This document shows positions 13,504 to 20,037 of a stretch of 20,037 nucleotides of DNA, piece after piece. The stretch is from AC-52 sp044870295 (GTDB lineage Bacteria; Actinomycetota; UBA4738): contig JBIOYQ010000192.1 in the NCBI GenBank assembly GCA_044870295.1, positions 1-20,037 on the forward strand, read 5' to 3'. The translations under genes and the position numbers were made by a program. Numbering within the stretch: the first letter of the stretch is position 1; every line of letters begins with the position of its first letter. The notes beneath the pieces were generated by a model. That model was given only the letters and a program-made list of their open reading frames with translations, had not been told where the DNA came from and ran no database searches.

Positions 13504-14651
13504 GCGGGCTTCGTCCCGATCTCGGCCTCGGAAGGAGTGTCCGCGGCCTTTCGCTGGCGCTCCGCCCGCCGTTCCCGGATGCGGCTGGGGACGATCGTCG
13601 CGCTGATCAGCGCCAGGGCCATCAGCACGATCGCGCCGTTGATGACGCGCCCGTTGATGAACGACACGGCCAGGCCCGAGCCGGCCAGGAGGATCGCCCA
13701 CAGGTACATCGTCAGGACGGCCCGGCGGTGCGTGTGCCCGATCTCCCGCAGTTGATGGTGGATGTGCTCTTTGTCAGGAGCGAACACCGGCCTGCCTCGG
13801 CGCAGGCGCCGGATCACGGCCATGGCCACATCGATCAGGGGGACGGCCAGCACGAACACCGGGATGAGGACCGGGATGGCGAAGGCCGCGACGTCACCGC
13901 CGTGCGGCCTGAGGGTCCGCCCCACCCCGGAGATCGTCGCGGCAGCCAGCAACAGCCCGAGCAACATGGCTCCCGAGTCGCCCATGAAGATCCGAGCCGG
14001 ATAGAAGTTGTACGGGAGGAAACCGAGAGCGGCGCCCGCCGCCACCGCGCACAGCAACCCGGCGGCCTGCGACGCTTCGGGGAACAGCGACGGCGAGCGG
14101 TAGACCCAGATGAAGAAGGCCGCGGCGGCGATGAACACGATGCCGGCGGCGAGACCGTCCAGGCCGTCGATCAGGTTGACCGCGTTCACCATGATGAGCA
14201 CCCAGGCGATGGTGAGGGGAACGGCCAGGTCCGGCCCGAGCGAGATCACGCCCTGGCTGGGGAACCAGAAGAACAGCAGCTCGACCCCGTTCAGGATGAG
14301 CAGACCGGCCGCCAAGATCTGGCCGGCCGCCTTGGCCGGCGCGGACAGCGCCCGCAGGTCGTCGATCACGCCGATCGCCGTGATCACCAGCGCGGCGAAC
14401 ACTGTTCCCTGCAGCTCCAGCGTCTGCCGGTAGAGCTTCCGGAACTCCGGGAACAGGTACGCGATGGCCAGCCCCACCAGCACGCCGGCCAGGATCCCCA
14501 GCCCGCCGCCGGTGGGCGTCGGCTTGGGGTGCACCTTCCGATCCGATGGACGATCGATCGCCCCGAGCCGCACCGCCCCCCACCGGATCAGGGGAGTCAC
14601 CACGGCGACCGCCACCGCCGTGACCGCGAAGACCACGACGAACGGTCCCAC
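13500..14651 (-). CDS. wecA: Polyprenyl-phosphate GlcNAc-1-phosphate transferase (WecA/TagO family)
   Basis: The 383-residue integral membrane protein belongs to the MraY/WecA family, which moves a sugar-1-phosphate from a UDP-sugar to a polyprenyl phosphate and so starts wall-polymer synthesis (arabinogalactan linker, teichoic acid or other glycans). Motifs seen are the Asp pair in IDDLR (97-98), NLIDGLDG (159-166), GDSG (224-227) and the HIHHQL motif (296-301) typical of the WecA/TagO branch. About ten hydrophobic segments are present. The start is GTG with GGGGAG upstream, 50 nt after glyA. In M. tuberculosis the equivalent gene also lies between tsaC and the atp operon, which supports the WecA call. 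The exact sugar cannot be told. Confidence 0.92.
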   Translation of the reverse strand: MGPFVVVFAVTAVAVAVVTPLIRWGAVRLGAIDRPSDRKVHPKPTPTGGGLGILAGVLVGLAIAYLFPEFRKLYRQTLELQGTVFAALVITAIGVIDDLRALSAPAKAAGQILAAGLLILNGVELLFFWFPSQGVISLGPDLAVPLTIAWVLIMVNAVNLIDGLDGLAAGIVFIAAAAFFIWVYRSPSLFPEASQAAGLLCAVAAGAALGFLPYNFYPARIFMGDSGAMLLGLLLAAATISGVGRTLRPHGGDVAAFAIPVLIPVFVLAVPLIDVAMAVIRRLRRGRPVFAPDKEHIHHQLREIGHTHRRAVLTMYLWAILLAGSGLAVSFINGRVINGAIVLMALALISATIVPSRIRERRAERQRKAADTPSEAEIGTKPA

Positions 14652-14701
14652 TCAGACTCCCCGCCCCGTCCAGGCCACTCCGCGCATCCGGCTCGCCTCC
14701 C

Positions 14702-15967
14702 TCAGGCGTACACGGGGAAGCGCGCCATCAGGTCACGCACCGCCGCCCGGGCCCGGTCGGCCACCGACTGGTCATCCGGGTCGCGCAGGACCTCGCCGAC
14801 GATGCGGGACACCTCCTTCATCTCCGGCTCGTCCATCCCGAGCGTGGCGGGCCCCGGGGTTCCCACCCGGATCCCCGACGCGGTGGCCGGAGGCAGCGGA
14901 TCGAACGGGATGGCGTTCTTGTTCAGGGCGATCCCGACCCGCTCGCACGCCCGCTCCGCGTCCGCCCCGGTCATCCCGATGGGTTGGAGGTCGATGAGAG
15001 CCAGGTGCGAGTCGGTCCCACCCGACACCACGCGCAGGCCCTCCTCCGTCAATCCGGCGGCCAGCGCTCGGGCCGACCGAACCGTCCTGTGGGCATAGTC
15101 CTGGAACTCGGACTGCATGGCTTCGCGCAGGCACACGGCCTTGGCGGCGATGCAGTGCTCGAGCGGGCCGCCCTGCATCATGGGGAAGACGGCCTTGTCG
15201 ATCGCCTTCGCGTACTGCTCGCGGCACAGGATCATGGCCCCCCTCGGGCCACGCAGGGTTTTGTGCGTCGTGAACGTGACCACGTCGGCGTGCGGGACCG
15301 GGCTCGGGTACGCGCCACCGGCGACCAGACCGATGAAGTGCGCGGCGTCGACCATGAAGAGGGCGCCGACCTCGTCCGCGATCTGCCGGAACGCGGCGAA
15401 GTCGATCACGCGCGGGTAGGCGGTGAACCCCGCCAGGATCATGCGCGGGCGGTGGTGCTTGGCCAGGTCCCGGACCCGGTCCATGTCGATCGTCTCGGTG
15501 TCCTTGTCCACCTCGTACCCGACGAACGTGAACCATTTCCCGGAGAAGTTCACCGGGGATCCGTGGGTGAGGTGCCCGCCGTGGGCCAGCACCATCCCAA
15601 GGACCCGTTGGTCAGGGTTCTTCGGCTCAAGGAACGCGCCGTACGCGGCCATGTTCGCCTGCGCGCCGGCATGGGGCTGGACGTTCGCGTGCTCCGCGCC
15701 GAACAGCTGCTTCGCCCGTTCGATGGCCAGGGTCTCGGTGACGTCGACGAACTCGCAGCCTCCGTAGTACCGCTTGCCCGGGTAGCCCTCGGCGTACTTG
15801 TTGTTCATGGTCGATGCCAGCGCTGCCAGGACGGCCGGGCTGGCGTAGTTCTCGGATGCGATCAGGCGGAGGGTGGTCCGCTCTCGGTCCAGCTCGTCCT
15901 GCACCGCGGTGGCTACCTCGGGGTCGGTGGCCTTCAGGGCCTCCCAGTCAGCCGCGTACTCCCTCAT
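14702..15967 (-). CDS. glyA: Serine hydroxymethyltransferase
   Basis: This PLP enzyme interconverts serine plus tetrahydrofolate with glycine plus methylene-tetrahydrofolate, supplying one-carbon units. The 421-residue product matches the family. It shows LRLIASENYASPAV, the NKYAEGYPGKRYYGG loop, Asp207 and His210 in MVDAAHFIGLVA, and the PLP-binding Lys236 in TTHKTLRGPRG. The start is the ATG at 15967, which overlaps the preceding stop (ATGA) and has GAGGAGG six nt upstream. The longer open frame before it is an Arg/Gly-rich shadow of the phosphatase gene. Confidence 0.98.
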   Translation of the reverse strand: MREYAADWEALKATDPEVATAVQDELDRERTTLRLIASENYASPAVLAALASTMNNKYAEGYPGKRYYGGCEFVDVTETLAIERAKQLFGAEHANVQPHAGAQANMAAYGAFLEPKNPDQRVLGMVLAHGGHLTHGSPVNFSGKWFTFVGYEVDKDTETIDMDRVRDLAKHHRPRMILAGFTAYPRVIDFAAFRQIADEVGALFMVDAAHFIGLVAGGAYPSPVPHADVVTFTTHKTLRGPRGAMILCREQYAKAIDKAVFPMMQGGPLEHCIAAKAVCLREAMQSEFQDYAHRTVRSARALAAGLTEEGLRVVSGGTDSHLALIDLQPIGMTGADAERACERVGIALNKNAIPFDPLPPATASGIRVGTPGPATLGMDEPEMKEVSRIVGEVLRDPDDQSVADRARAAVRDLMARFPVYA

Positions 15968-16596
15968 CCGGCGCCTCCTCCCGGCGACCCGCTTCCTCGA
16001 ACCCCGCCCTCCTCGGTCACCGACGCGTGGCCGGCGCCCGGGAACAGGCCCTCGACCAATCTCCTCGAGAGCCCCTCCAGTTCCCACGCCGTGGCCCGAT
16101 ACGCCTCGACGCCGAGCCCGAGCGGATCGGCGATGTCCTCATCCATCAGGTGCGTCTCGATGGAGTCCCGAAGGGCCGAGGCCGTCCGGACCGCCGCTCG
16201 GAGCCGTTGGGTGGGCGATCCGTCCGGAGCCGCCGGTTGCGGCGACGACTCCAGCAGGTGCACCAGCTCCTTGATGGTGAACGTCCTCGACTCCCCGGCC
16301 GGTACGAGCCGGGCCACCGCGTCACGATGCTCGCTCGACATGGCGACCACCAGGTCGGCACCTTCGACCATGGGCCGGGTCAGCCTCCTCGCCGAGTGCC
16401 CCGAGATGTCGAGGCCGTACTCGGAGATGGCCTCAACCGCCTCGGGAGTGGGCGGTGACCCTTCCCATCCGGACACGCCGGTCGACTCGACGTGCATGTC
16501 CCGGATGTCGCGCTGCTCCAGCTCGCGCCGGAGCAAACCCTCAGCCATGGGGGAACGACAGATGTTTCCGGTGCAGACCAGCAGGATCGTGGCCAT
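15964..16596 (-). CDS. Low-molecular-weight protein-tyrosine (or arginine) phosphatase
   Basis: The 210-residue protein starts MATILLVCTGNICRSPMAEG with the phosphate-binding loop C8-x5-R14-S15, and carries the general-acid Asp157 in the DPLG motif (157-160). These are hallmarks of the LMW-PTP fold. It occupies the position held by ywlE, a protein-arginine phosphatase, in Bacillus subtilis; whether this one prefers tyrosine or arginine phosphate is not decided by what I can see. The length is above the roughly 150 residues typical of the core family, because of an insert around 117-140 and a Gly/Ser-rich tail. It starts 13 nt after tsaC without a clear ribosome site, and its stop overlaps glyA. 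Confidence 0.92.
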   Translation of the reverse strand: MATILLVCTGNICRSPMAEGLLRRELEQRDIRDMHVESTGVSGWEGSPPTPEAVEAISEYGLDISGHSARRLTRPMVEGADLVVAMSSEHRDAVARLVPAGESRTFTIKELVHLLESSPQPAAPDGSPTQRLRAAVRTASALRDSIETHLMDEDIADPLGLGVEAYRATAWELEGLSRRLVEGLFPGAGHASVTEEGGVRGSGSPGGGAG

Positions 16597-16609
16597 CTGG
16601 CAGGCCAGT

Positions 16610-17275
16610 CTACCGAGGCCGCCACCCGCCGCGGGCGACGGCATGATCCACGGCCTCTCGGGTGATGGGGCCCGCGCGAAGGATCTCGGTCCTGGCACCT
16701 GTAAGGTCGATGACCGTCGAGGCAGACCCCGTCGGCGACGGAACTCCGGGCGCAAGGACGAGGTAGACGGCCACCCGATCGCCGAACGCTTCAGACAACT
16801 CCACGTAGGTGTTCACCGGTTCCCGGCCCGAGAGGTTGGCGCTGGTCACGGCGAGCTGACCGGCTCGGCGAAGCAACTCCAGACTCAGGGGATGGTCCGG
16901 CACGCGGACCGCGACGGTCGATTCCTCGTTGCCAAGGCGCCAGGAGCGCGACCGGTCGGTCCGGGGCAGGACCATGGTCAGCGGCCCTGGCCAGAGCGCT
17001 GTGGCCAAGGCCATGGCCGCGTCGTTCGGTACGGCGACCTCCCAGGCAGCATCTACCGAACCAGCCAGCACCGGCAGCGCCAGGTCACGGGGACGCCGCT
17101 TGGCCGCGAAGAGCCGCTCGGTCGCTTCCCCCAGGTCGGGCCGGCACGCGATCCCGTAGACGGTCTCCGTCGGCATGACCACCAACTCACCTCGAGAGAG
17201 CGCGTCCACGGCGGCCGCGATCGCGGGCTCCGCTTCCTCGATCCGCGCGGGATCGACCTCGAAGACGAGGCTCAC
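16610..17275 (-). CDS. tsaC: L-threonylcarbamoyladenylate synthase (TsaC/Sua5/YrdC)
   Basis: The 221-residue enzyme makes threonylcarbamoyl-AMP from threonine, bicarbonate and ATP, the first step of t6A37 modification of ANN-decoding tRNAs. Motifs are PTETVYG (35-41), the Lys/Arg nucleotide pocket AAKRRPRDLALPVLA (57-71), SANLSG (145-150) and STVID (186-190). It is the short TsaC form without the Sua5 C-terminal domain. The start is GTG at 17275, overlapping the prmC stop as GTGA. An upstream open extension of 51 codons is Arg/Pro-rich and non-family, so it was rejected. Confidence 0.96.
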   Translation of the reverse strand: MSLVFEVDPARIEEAEPAIAAAVDALSRGELVVMPTETVYGIACRPDLGEATERLFAAKRRPRDLALPVLAGSVDAAWEVAVPNDAAMALATALWPGPLTMVLPRTDRSRSWRLGNEESTVAVRVPDHPLSLELLRRAGQLAVTSANLSGREPVNTYVELSEAFGDRVAVYLVLAPGVPSPTGSASTVIDLTGARTEILRAGPITREAVDHAVARGGWRPR

Positions 17276-18117
17276 GTCTCGGCGCGCCGGCCGCGGACGA
17301 TACGGTCCCGCGCGGCGAGGTCGGGAAGCACCCGAACGTCGACGAACGCGCCATCCATCAAGGTCGTCACGTCGCGGCCCTGGTCCGCGCCGATCTCCAT
17401 GACCAGCCAGCCGCCGGGACTGAGCCATCGAGCGGCGGCATCGACCAGGCGGGCGTGGACGTCGGTCCCTCCCACCAGGGCCTCGATGGGCTCCGTCTTC
17501 ACTTCGTCGGGCAGGTCCTCGTACTCCTCGAGCGTCACGTACGGAGGATTGCTCACCAGCAGGTCGAACCGGCCCATCAGGTCCTCCGGCAGCGGCCCCA
17601 TCAGGTCTCCCTTGCGGACGTCCACGTCCAGACCGAGCCTCTCGGCGTTGCCTCGGGCCAGCGCCACGGCGGCGTCGGACACGTCGGTCGCCCAGACCTC
17701 GGCCTCCGGCCGGTGCCGCTTCACGGCCAGGGCGACAGCGCCCGTTCCGGTCCCCACGTCGACCACGACCGGTGACGAGATGTCCTCGATCGCGGCCAGC
17801 GCCACCTCCACCAGGACCTCAGTCTCCGGCCGCGGGACGAACACGCCCGGGGTGACCGACAGCGACAGGTCCATGAACTGCTGTTCGCCCGTCAGGTACT
17901 GCAGCGGCACGCCGGTACACCGCTGGCAGAGCGCACGCCCATACAGCCGCGCCGTCGCGGTGTCGAGCCCCTCCGTCCTGCGGTACAGGCCCGCGCGATC
18001 GGTCCCGAGCAGGCGCATCAACAACGTCTCGGCGGTCTCCATCGGGCTCTCGACGCCGTGCGCGGCGAGGTAGTCGGCCGATCGCCGGATCAACGCGGAG
18101 GTGCTGAGGCCCGTCAC
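17272..18117 (-). CDS. prmC: Release factor glutamine N5-methyltransferase
   Basis: The 281-residue SAM-dependent enzyme methylates the Gln of the GGQ motif in RF1/RF2. The N-terminal helical recognition domain (about 1-90) ends at VPRPETE. The methyltransferase domain has the SAM loop VVDVGTGTGAVALA (GTGTG at 122-126) and the catalytic NPPY (190-193). It starts at GTG overlapping the stop of prfA, the gene of its substrate, by 4 nt, and itself overlaps tsaC by 4 nt, so the three are translationally coupled. Confidence 0.97.
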   Translation of the reverse strand: MTGLSTSALIRRSADYLAAHGVESPMETAETLLMRLLGTDRAGLYRRTEGLDTATARLYGRALCQRCTGVPLQYLTGEQQFMDLSLSVTPGVFVPRPETEVLVEVALAAIEDISSPVVVDVGTGTGAVALAVKRHRPEAEVWATDVSDAAVALARGNAERLGLDVDVRKGDLMGPLPEDLMGRFDLLVSNPPYVTLEEYEDLPDEVKTEPIEALVGGTDVHARLVDAAARWLSPGGWLVMEIGADQGRDVTTLMDGAFVDVRVLPDLAARDRIVRGRRAET

Positions 18118-19199
18118 CGGCCGGGGCGTTGGCCGTTGCCTTCGGACAGCAAGCGGTTCCGCTCGTCCGCCAGGAGCGCGTCCACGAACGGGTCGAGGTC
18201 CCCCGCCAGCACCTCGGGCAGGTTGTGGACGGACACCCCGATCCGATGGTCGGTGACCCGGTTCTGCGGGAAGTTGTAGGTCCGGATCTTCTCCGAACGC
18301 TCGCCCGTCCCCACCTGAGCCTTGCGCGCCGCCGCCTCCTCCCGTTGCTGCTCGTCCTGGGCCAGCTTCAGCAACCGTGCCCGGAGGTATCGCATGGCCT
18401 TCTCCCGGTTCTGCCGTTGCGAGCGTTCCTCCTGGACGCTGATGACGATGCCCGACGGCTTGTGGGTGACGCGGACGGCCGAGTCCGTCGTGTTCACGCT
18501 CTGCCCGCCCGGCCCGGAGGACCGGAACACGTCGATCTGGAGATCATCGGGGTCGACGTGCACGTCGACCTCCTCCGCCTCTGGTAGCACCGCGACGGTC
18601 GCCGTGGACGTGTGGAGGCGTCCTCCTGACTCCGTGACGGGGACGCGCTGCACTCGGTGCACGCCCGACTCGTGCTTCAGACGCGAGTAGGCGCCCTTGC
18701 CGTTGATCTCCAGGACGATCTCCTTGAAGCCGCCGAGGTCGGACGGGCTGGACGAGAGGACGTCGGTCTTCCACCGCATCCGCTCCGCATACCGGCGATA
18801 CATCTCGTACAGGTCGCCGGCGAAGAGCCCGGCTTCCTGTCCACCGGTCCCGGCTCGGATCTCCACGACGACGTCCTTCTCGTCGTTCGGATCCTTCGGC
18901 AACAGCAGGACCTCGAGCTTGCGTTCCAACTCGTTCGCCTTGGCTTGGGCCGCCTCCGCCTCGGACCGGAAGAACTCCGCCATCTCGCGGTCCTTCTCCT
19001 CGCGGGCAAGCCCGCGCGCCTCCTCGGCCTGGCGAAGCGCCTCGCGGTAGGCGCGGTACGGCGTGACGATGCCCTGCAGCTCGGCATGCTGGCGGCCCAG
19101 ATCGCGCAGGCGCGACGGATCGGAAGCGACTTCGGGGCGGGCCAGCTCGCGGGTCAGCTCCTCGTAGCGTGCTTCGATCTCGTCGAGTCGTTCGTGCAT
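18114..19199 (-). CDS. prfA: Peptide chain release factor 1
   Basis: The 361-residue class I factor reads UAA/UAG and releases the nascent chain. The stop-codon-recognition tripeptide is Pro-Val-Thr (187-189, in RVQRVPVTES), which is the RF1 PxT type rather than the RF2 SPF type. The peptidyl-release motif is GGQ (231-233, in SSGPGGQSVNTTDS). The N-terminal helical domain and the AGTGGQEA segment are normal. The ATG start has no Shine-Dalgarno sequence; CATAAT lies 9 nt upstream, hinting at a leaderless message. It is the first gene of the operon leading to wecA. Confidence 0.98.
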   Translation of the reverse strand: MHERLDEIEARYEELTRELARPEVASDPSRLRDLGRQHAELQGIVTPYRAYREALRQAEEARGLAREEKDREMAEFFRSEAEAAQAKANELERKLEVLLLPKDPNDEKDVVVEIRAGTGGQEAGLFAGDLYEMYRRYAERMRWKTDVLSSSPSDLGGFKEIVLEINGKGAYSRLKHESGVHRVQRVPVTESGGRLHTSTATVAVLPEAEEVDVHVDPDDLQIDVFRSSGPGGQSVNTTDSAVRVTHKPSGIVISVQEERSQRQNREKAMRYLRARLLKLAQDEQQREEAAARKAQVGTGERSEKIRTYNFPQNRVTDHRIGVSVHNLPEVLAGDLDPFVDALLADERNRLLSEGNGQRPGR

Positions 19200-19208
19200 G
19201 GTGAGCCA

Positions 19209-19214
19209 ATTATG
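19209..19214 (-). promoter_or_regulatory. Putative -10 box (CATAAT) of prfA
   Basis: CATAAT on the minus strand matches TATAAT at five of six positions and ends 9 nt before the prfA ATG. No Shine-Dalgarno sequence lies between, and no -35 hexamer is evident. It fits a leaderless or near-leaderless start. Confidence 0.35.
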
Positions 19215-19253
19215 GACGTGCGGATGCCGGGCTCGGCTTCAGAGGTCGGCTCG

Positions 19254-19823
19254 CTACCCGAGCTCGCCGAACAGGTCGGACAGCGAGACCTCCAGATCGA
19301 GGTCTAGGCGGTCGTCCCCGGCTGAGGATGCGGCCGCCGGAGCGGGCGCGGCCTGGCGGGCGGGAGCGGTCTCGAGGTTCACCGCCGGGGCCGAAGCGCC
19401 GTCCCGGAGGATCCGGCCGGCCTCCGCCCGGGCCTCGGTGAGGATGGCCTCGGCTTGCTCAGCTGCGGCGGCCAGCAGCCTGGCAGCCTCTCGATGAGCC
19501 GACGTGACCTCCGCCTGCGCCTGAGCCTCGGCGTCGGCCCGAACGCGCGTGGCGGCTTCGTCGGCTCGCCGGACCACGTCCATGAAGTCGCGCGACAGCC
19601 GGGCATAAGCGGCTTCCTGCGCAGACGTGGCCCGTCGCTCCAGGTGCTCGCATCGCGTGCGGAGCCATTCCAGCTCACCTTCCATGCGGTTCAGGTAGTC
19701 GGCAACCTCACGAAGGAACGGCTCGACCTCGTCGGGCTCGTAACCCTTGCGAGCGATCGAGAACCGCCGGACGGCGATGTCCGCGGAGCGAGGCTTGGCC
19801 GAGCGGACCTCGGAAGTCGACAT
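19254..19823 (-). CDS. DivIVA-domain coiled-coil protein
   Basis: The 189-residue protein has a short DivIVA-type N-terminal domain, FSIARKGYEPDEVEPFLREVADYLNRM in two parts (about residues 22-48). A long Ala/Glu/Arg-rich coiled coil (about 48-140), a Pro/Ala linker and an acidic tail (DLDLEVSLSDLFGEL) follow. DivIVA proteins bind curved membrane at poles or septa and recruit growth or division factors; small DivIVA-domain proteins like this one are common in Actinomycetota and often of unknown role. The ATG at 19823 is preferred over a GTG at 19832 because TACAGT lies 7 nt before it. It stands between DUF1385 and prfA, 54 nt from the latter. Confidence 0.82.
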   Translation of the reverse strand: MSTSEVRSAKPRSADIAVRRFSIARKGYEPDEVEPFLREVADYLNRMEGELEWLRTRCEHLERRATSAQEAAYARLSRDFMDVVRRADEAATRVRADAEAQAQAEVTSAHREAARLLAAAAEQAEAILTEARAEAGRILRDGASAPAVNLETAPARQAAPAPAAASSAGDDRLDLDLEVSLSDLFGELG

Positions 19824-19830
19824 CGTGCCC

Positions 19831-19858
19831 ACTGTAGCGGCGGCGGCGCGACGATCAA
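19831..19858 (-). promoter_or_regulatory. Putative promoter of the DivIVA-domain gene
   Basis: TTGATC (19853-19858), a 16-nt spacer and TACAGT (19831-19836), followed by 7 nt and the ATG at 19823. No ribosome site is present, so a leaderless transcript is likely. Confidence 0.4.
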
Positions 19859-19884
19859 GGAGGACGGCCGAACCCGGGCCCCCA

Positions 19885-20037
19885 CTATTCGGGCTGGTTG
19901 GCCCTCTCGAGCTTGCCTTCCCGGCGCAGGACCTCTTCGAAGGAGGCCACCGCCACCTCGATCTGGCTACGGTCCGGCGGCTTCGTGGTGATCTTCTGCA
20001 ACCAGAGGCCGGGCGTCATCAGCGCGCGCATCACGCG
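19885..20037 (-). CDS. DUF1385 (YqhQ-like) membrane protein, C-terminal fragment
   Basis: Fifty codons and a TAG stop are visible; the rest lies beyond the window. The segment RVMRALMTPGLWLQKITTKP followed by DRSQIEVAVASFEEVL is the typical C-terminal end of DUF1385 proteins (LMxPGLWLQxLTTxEPxxxQIEVAI). These are conserved polytopic membrane proteins of unknown function that often lie just upstream of prfA in Gram-positive and related bacteria. The next gene starts about 60 nt downstream. Confidence 0.82.
   Translation of the reverse strand, partial: RVMRALMTPGLWLQKITTKPPDRSQIEVAVASFEEVLRREGKLERANQPE

Noticed and set aside
15968..16087. N-terminal extension of glyA by 40 codons
   Set aside because: It overlaps the phosphatase gene and lacks similarity to SHMT; the ATG at 15967 has GAGGAGG upstream.
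14984..18073. A 1029-codon open frame on the plus strand opposite glyA, phosphatase, tsaC and prmC
   Set aside because: Low-complexity shadow composition; it crosses four well-supported minus-strand genes and has no recognisable domain.

Overview
The window is a GC-rich bacterial chromosome segment (roughly 70% G+C by eye). Every supported gene lies on the minus strand, so the region reads from high to low coordinates. Gene order, frequent GTG starts, a separate delta subunit (not the mycobacterial b-delta fusion) and apparently leaderless starts point to an Actinomycetota member, probably outside Mycobacteriales. The species cannot be told from the sequence alone.

Layout in transcription order. 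(1) 20037-19885: C-terminal end of a DUF1385 (YqhQ-like) protein. (2) 19823-19254: a DivIVA-domain coiled-coil protein with its own promoter-like site. (3) 19199-13500: a tightly packed housekeeping operon, prfA (release factor 1), prmC (its methyltransferase), tsaC (tRNA t6A synthesis), a low-molecular-weight tyrosine/arginine phosphatase, glyA and a WecA/TagO-type lipid-linked sugar-phosphate transferase. (4) 13499-13353: the only elaborate regulatory region, with an 18-bp TTGTGAA-N4-TTCACAA operator of Rex (or CRP) type and two promoter-like sites. (5) 13352-5984: the complete F1Fo ATP synthase operon, AtpZ-like, AtpI-like, atpB, E, F, H, A, G, D, C. (6) 5905-2105: a PAS-PAS-GAF-GGDEF diguanylate cyclase, then two paired membrane proteins that each carry an N-terminal zinc ribbon, one transmembrane helix and an extracytoplasmic coiled coil; the first also has a trypsin-like (HtrA-type) protease domain. 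(7) 2032-1: murA and, overlapping its stop codon, a secreted alkaline-phosphatase-superfamily-like protein that runs off the window.

How it fits together. The prfA-prmC-tsaC...atp...murA backbone is an old conserved neighbourhood known from both Mycobacterium and Bacillus. It links translation termination, tRNA modification, one-carbon metabolism, wall-polymer initiation, energy conservation and peptidoglycan synthesis. The least ordinary parts are the putative redox- or cAMP-responsive operator in front of the ATP synthase genes and the signalling/protease cassette inserted between atpC and murA. No tRNA, rRNA, CRISPR array, insertion sequence or phage gene was seen, and no gene-free stretch exceeds 150 bases.
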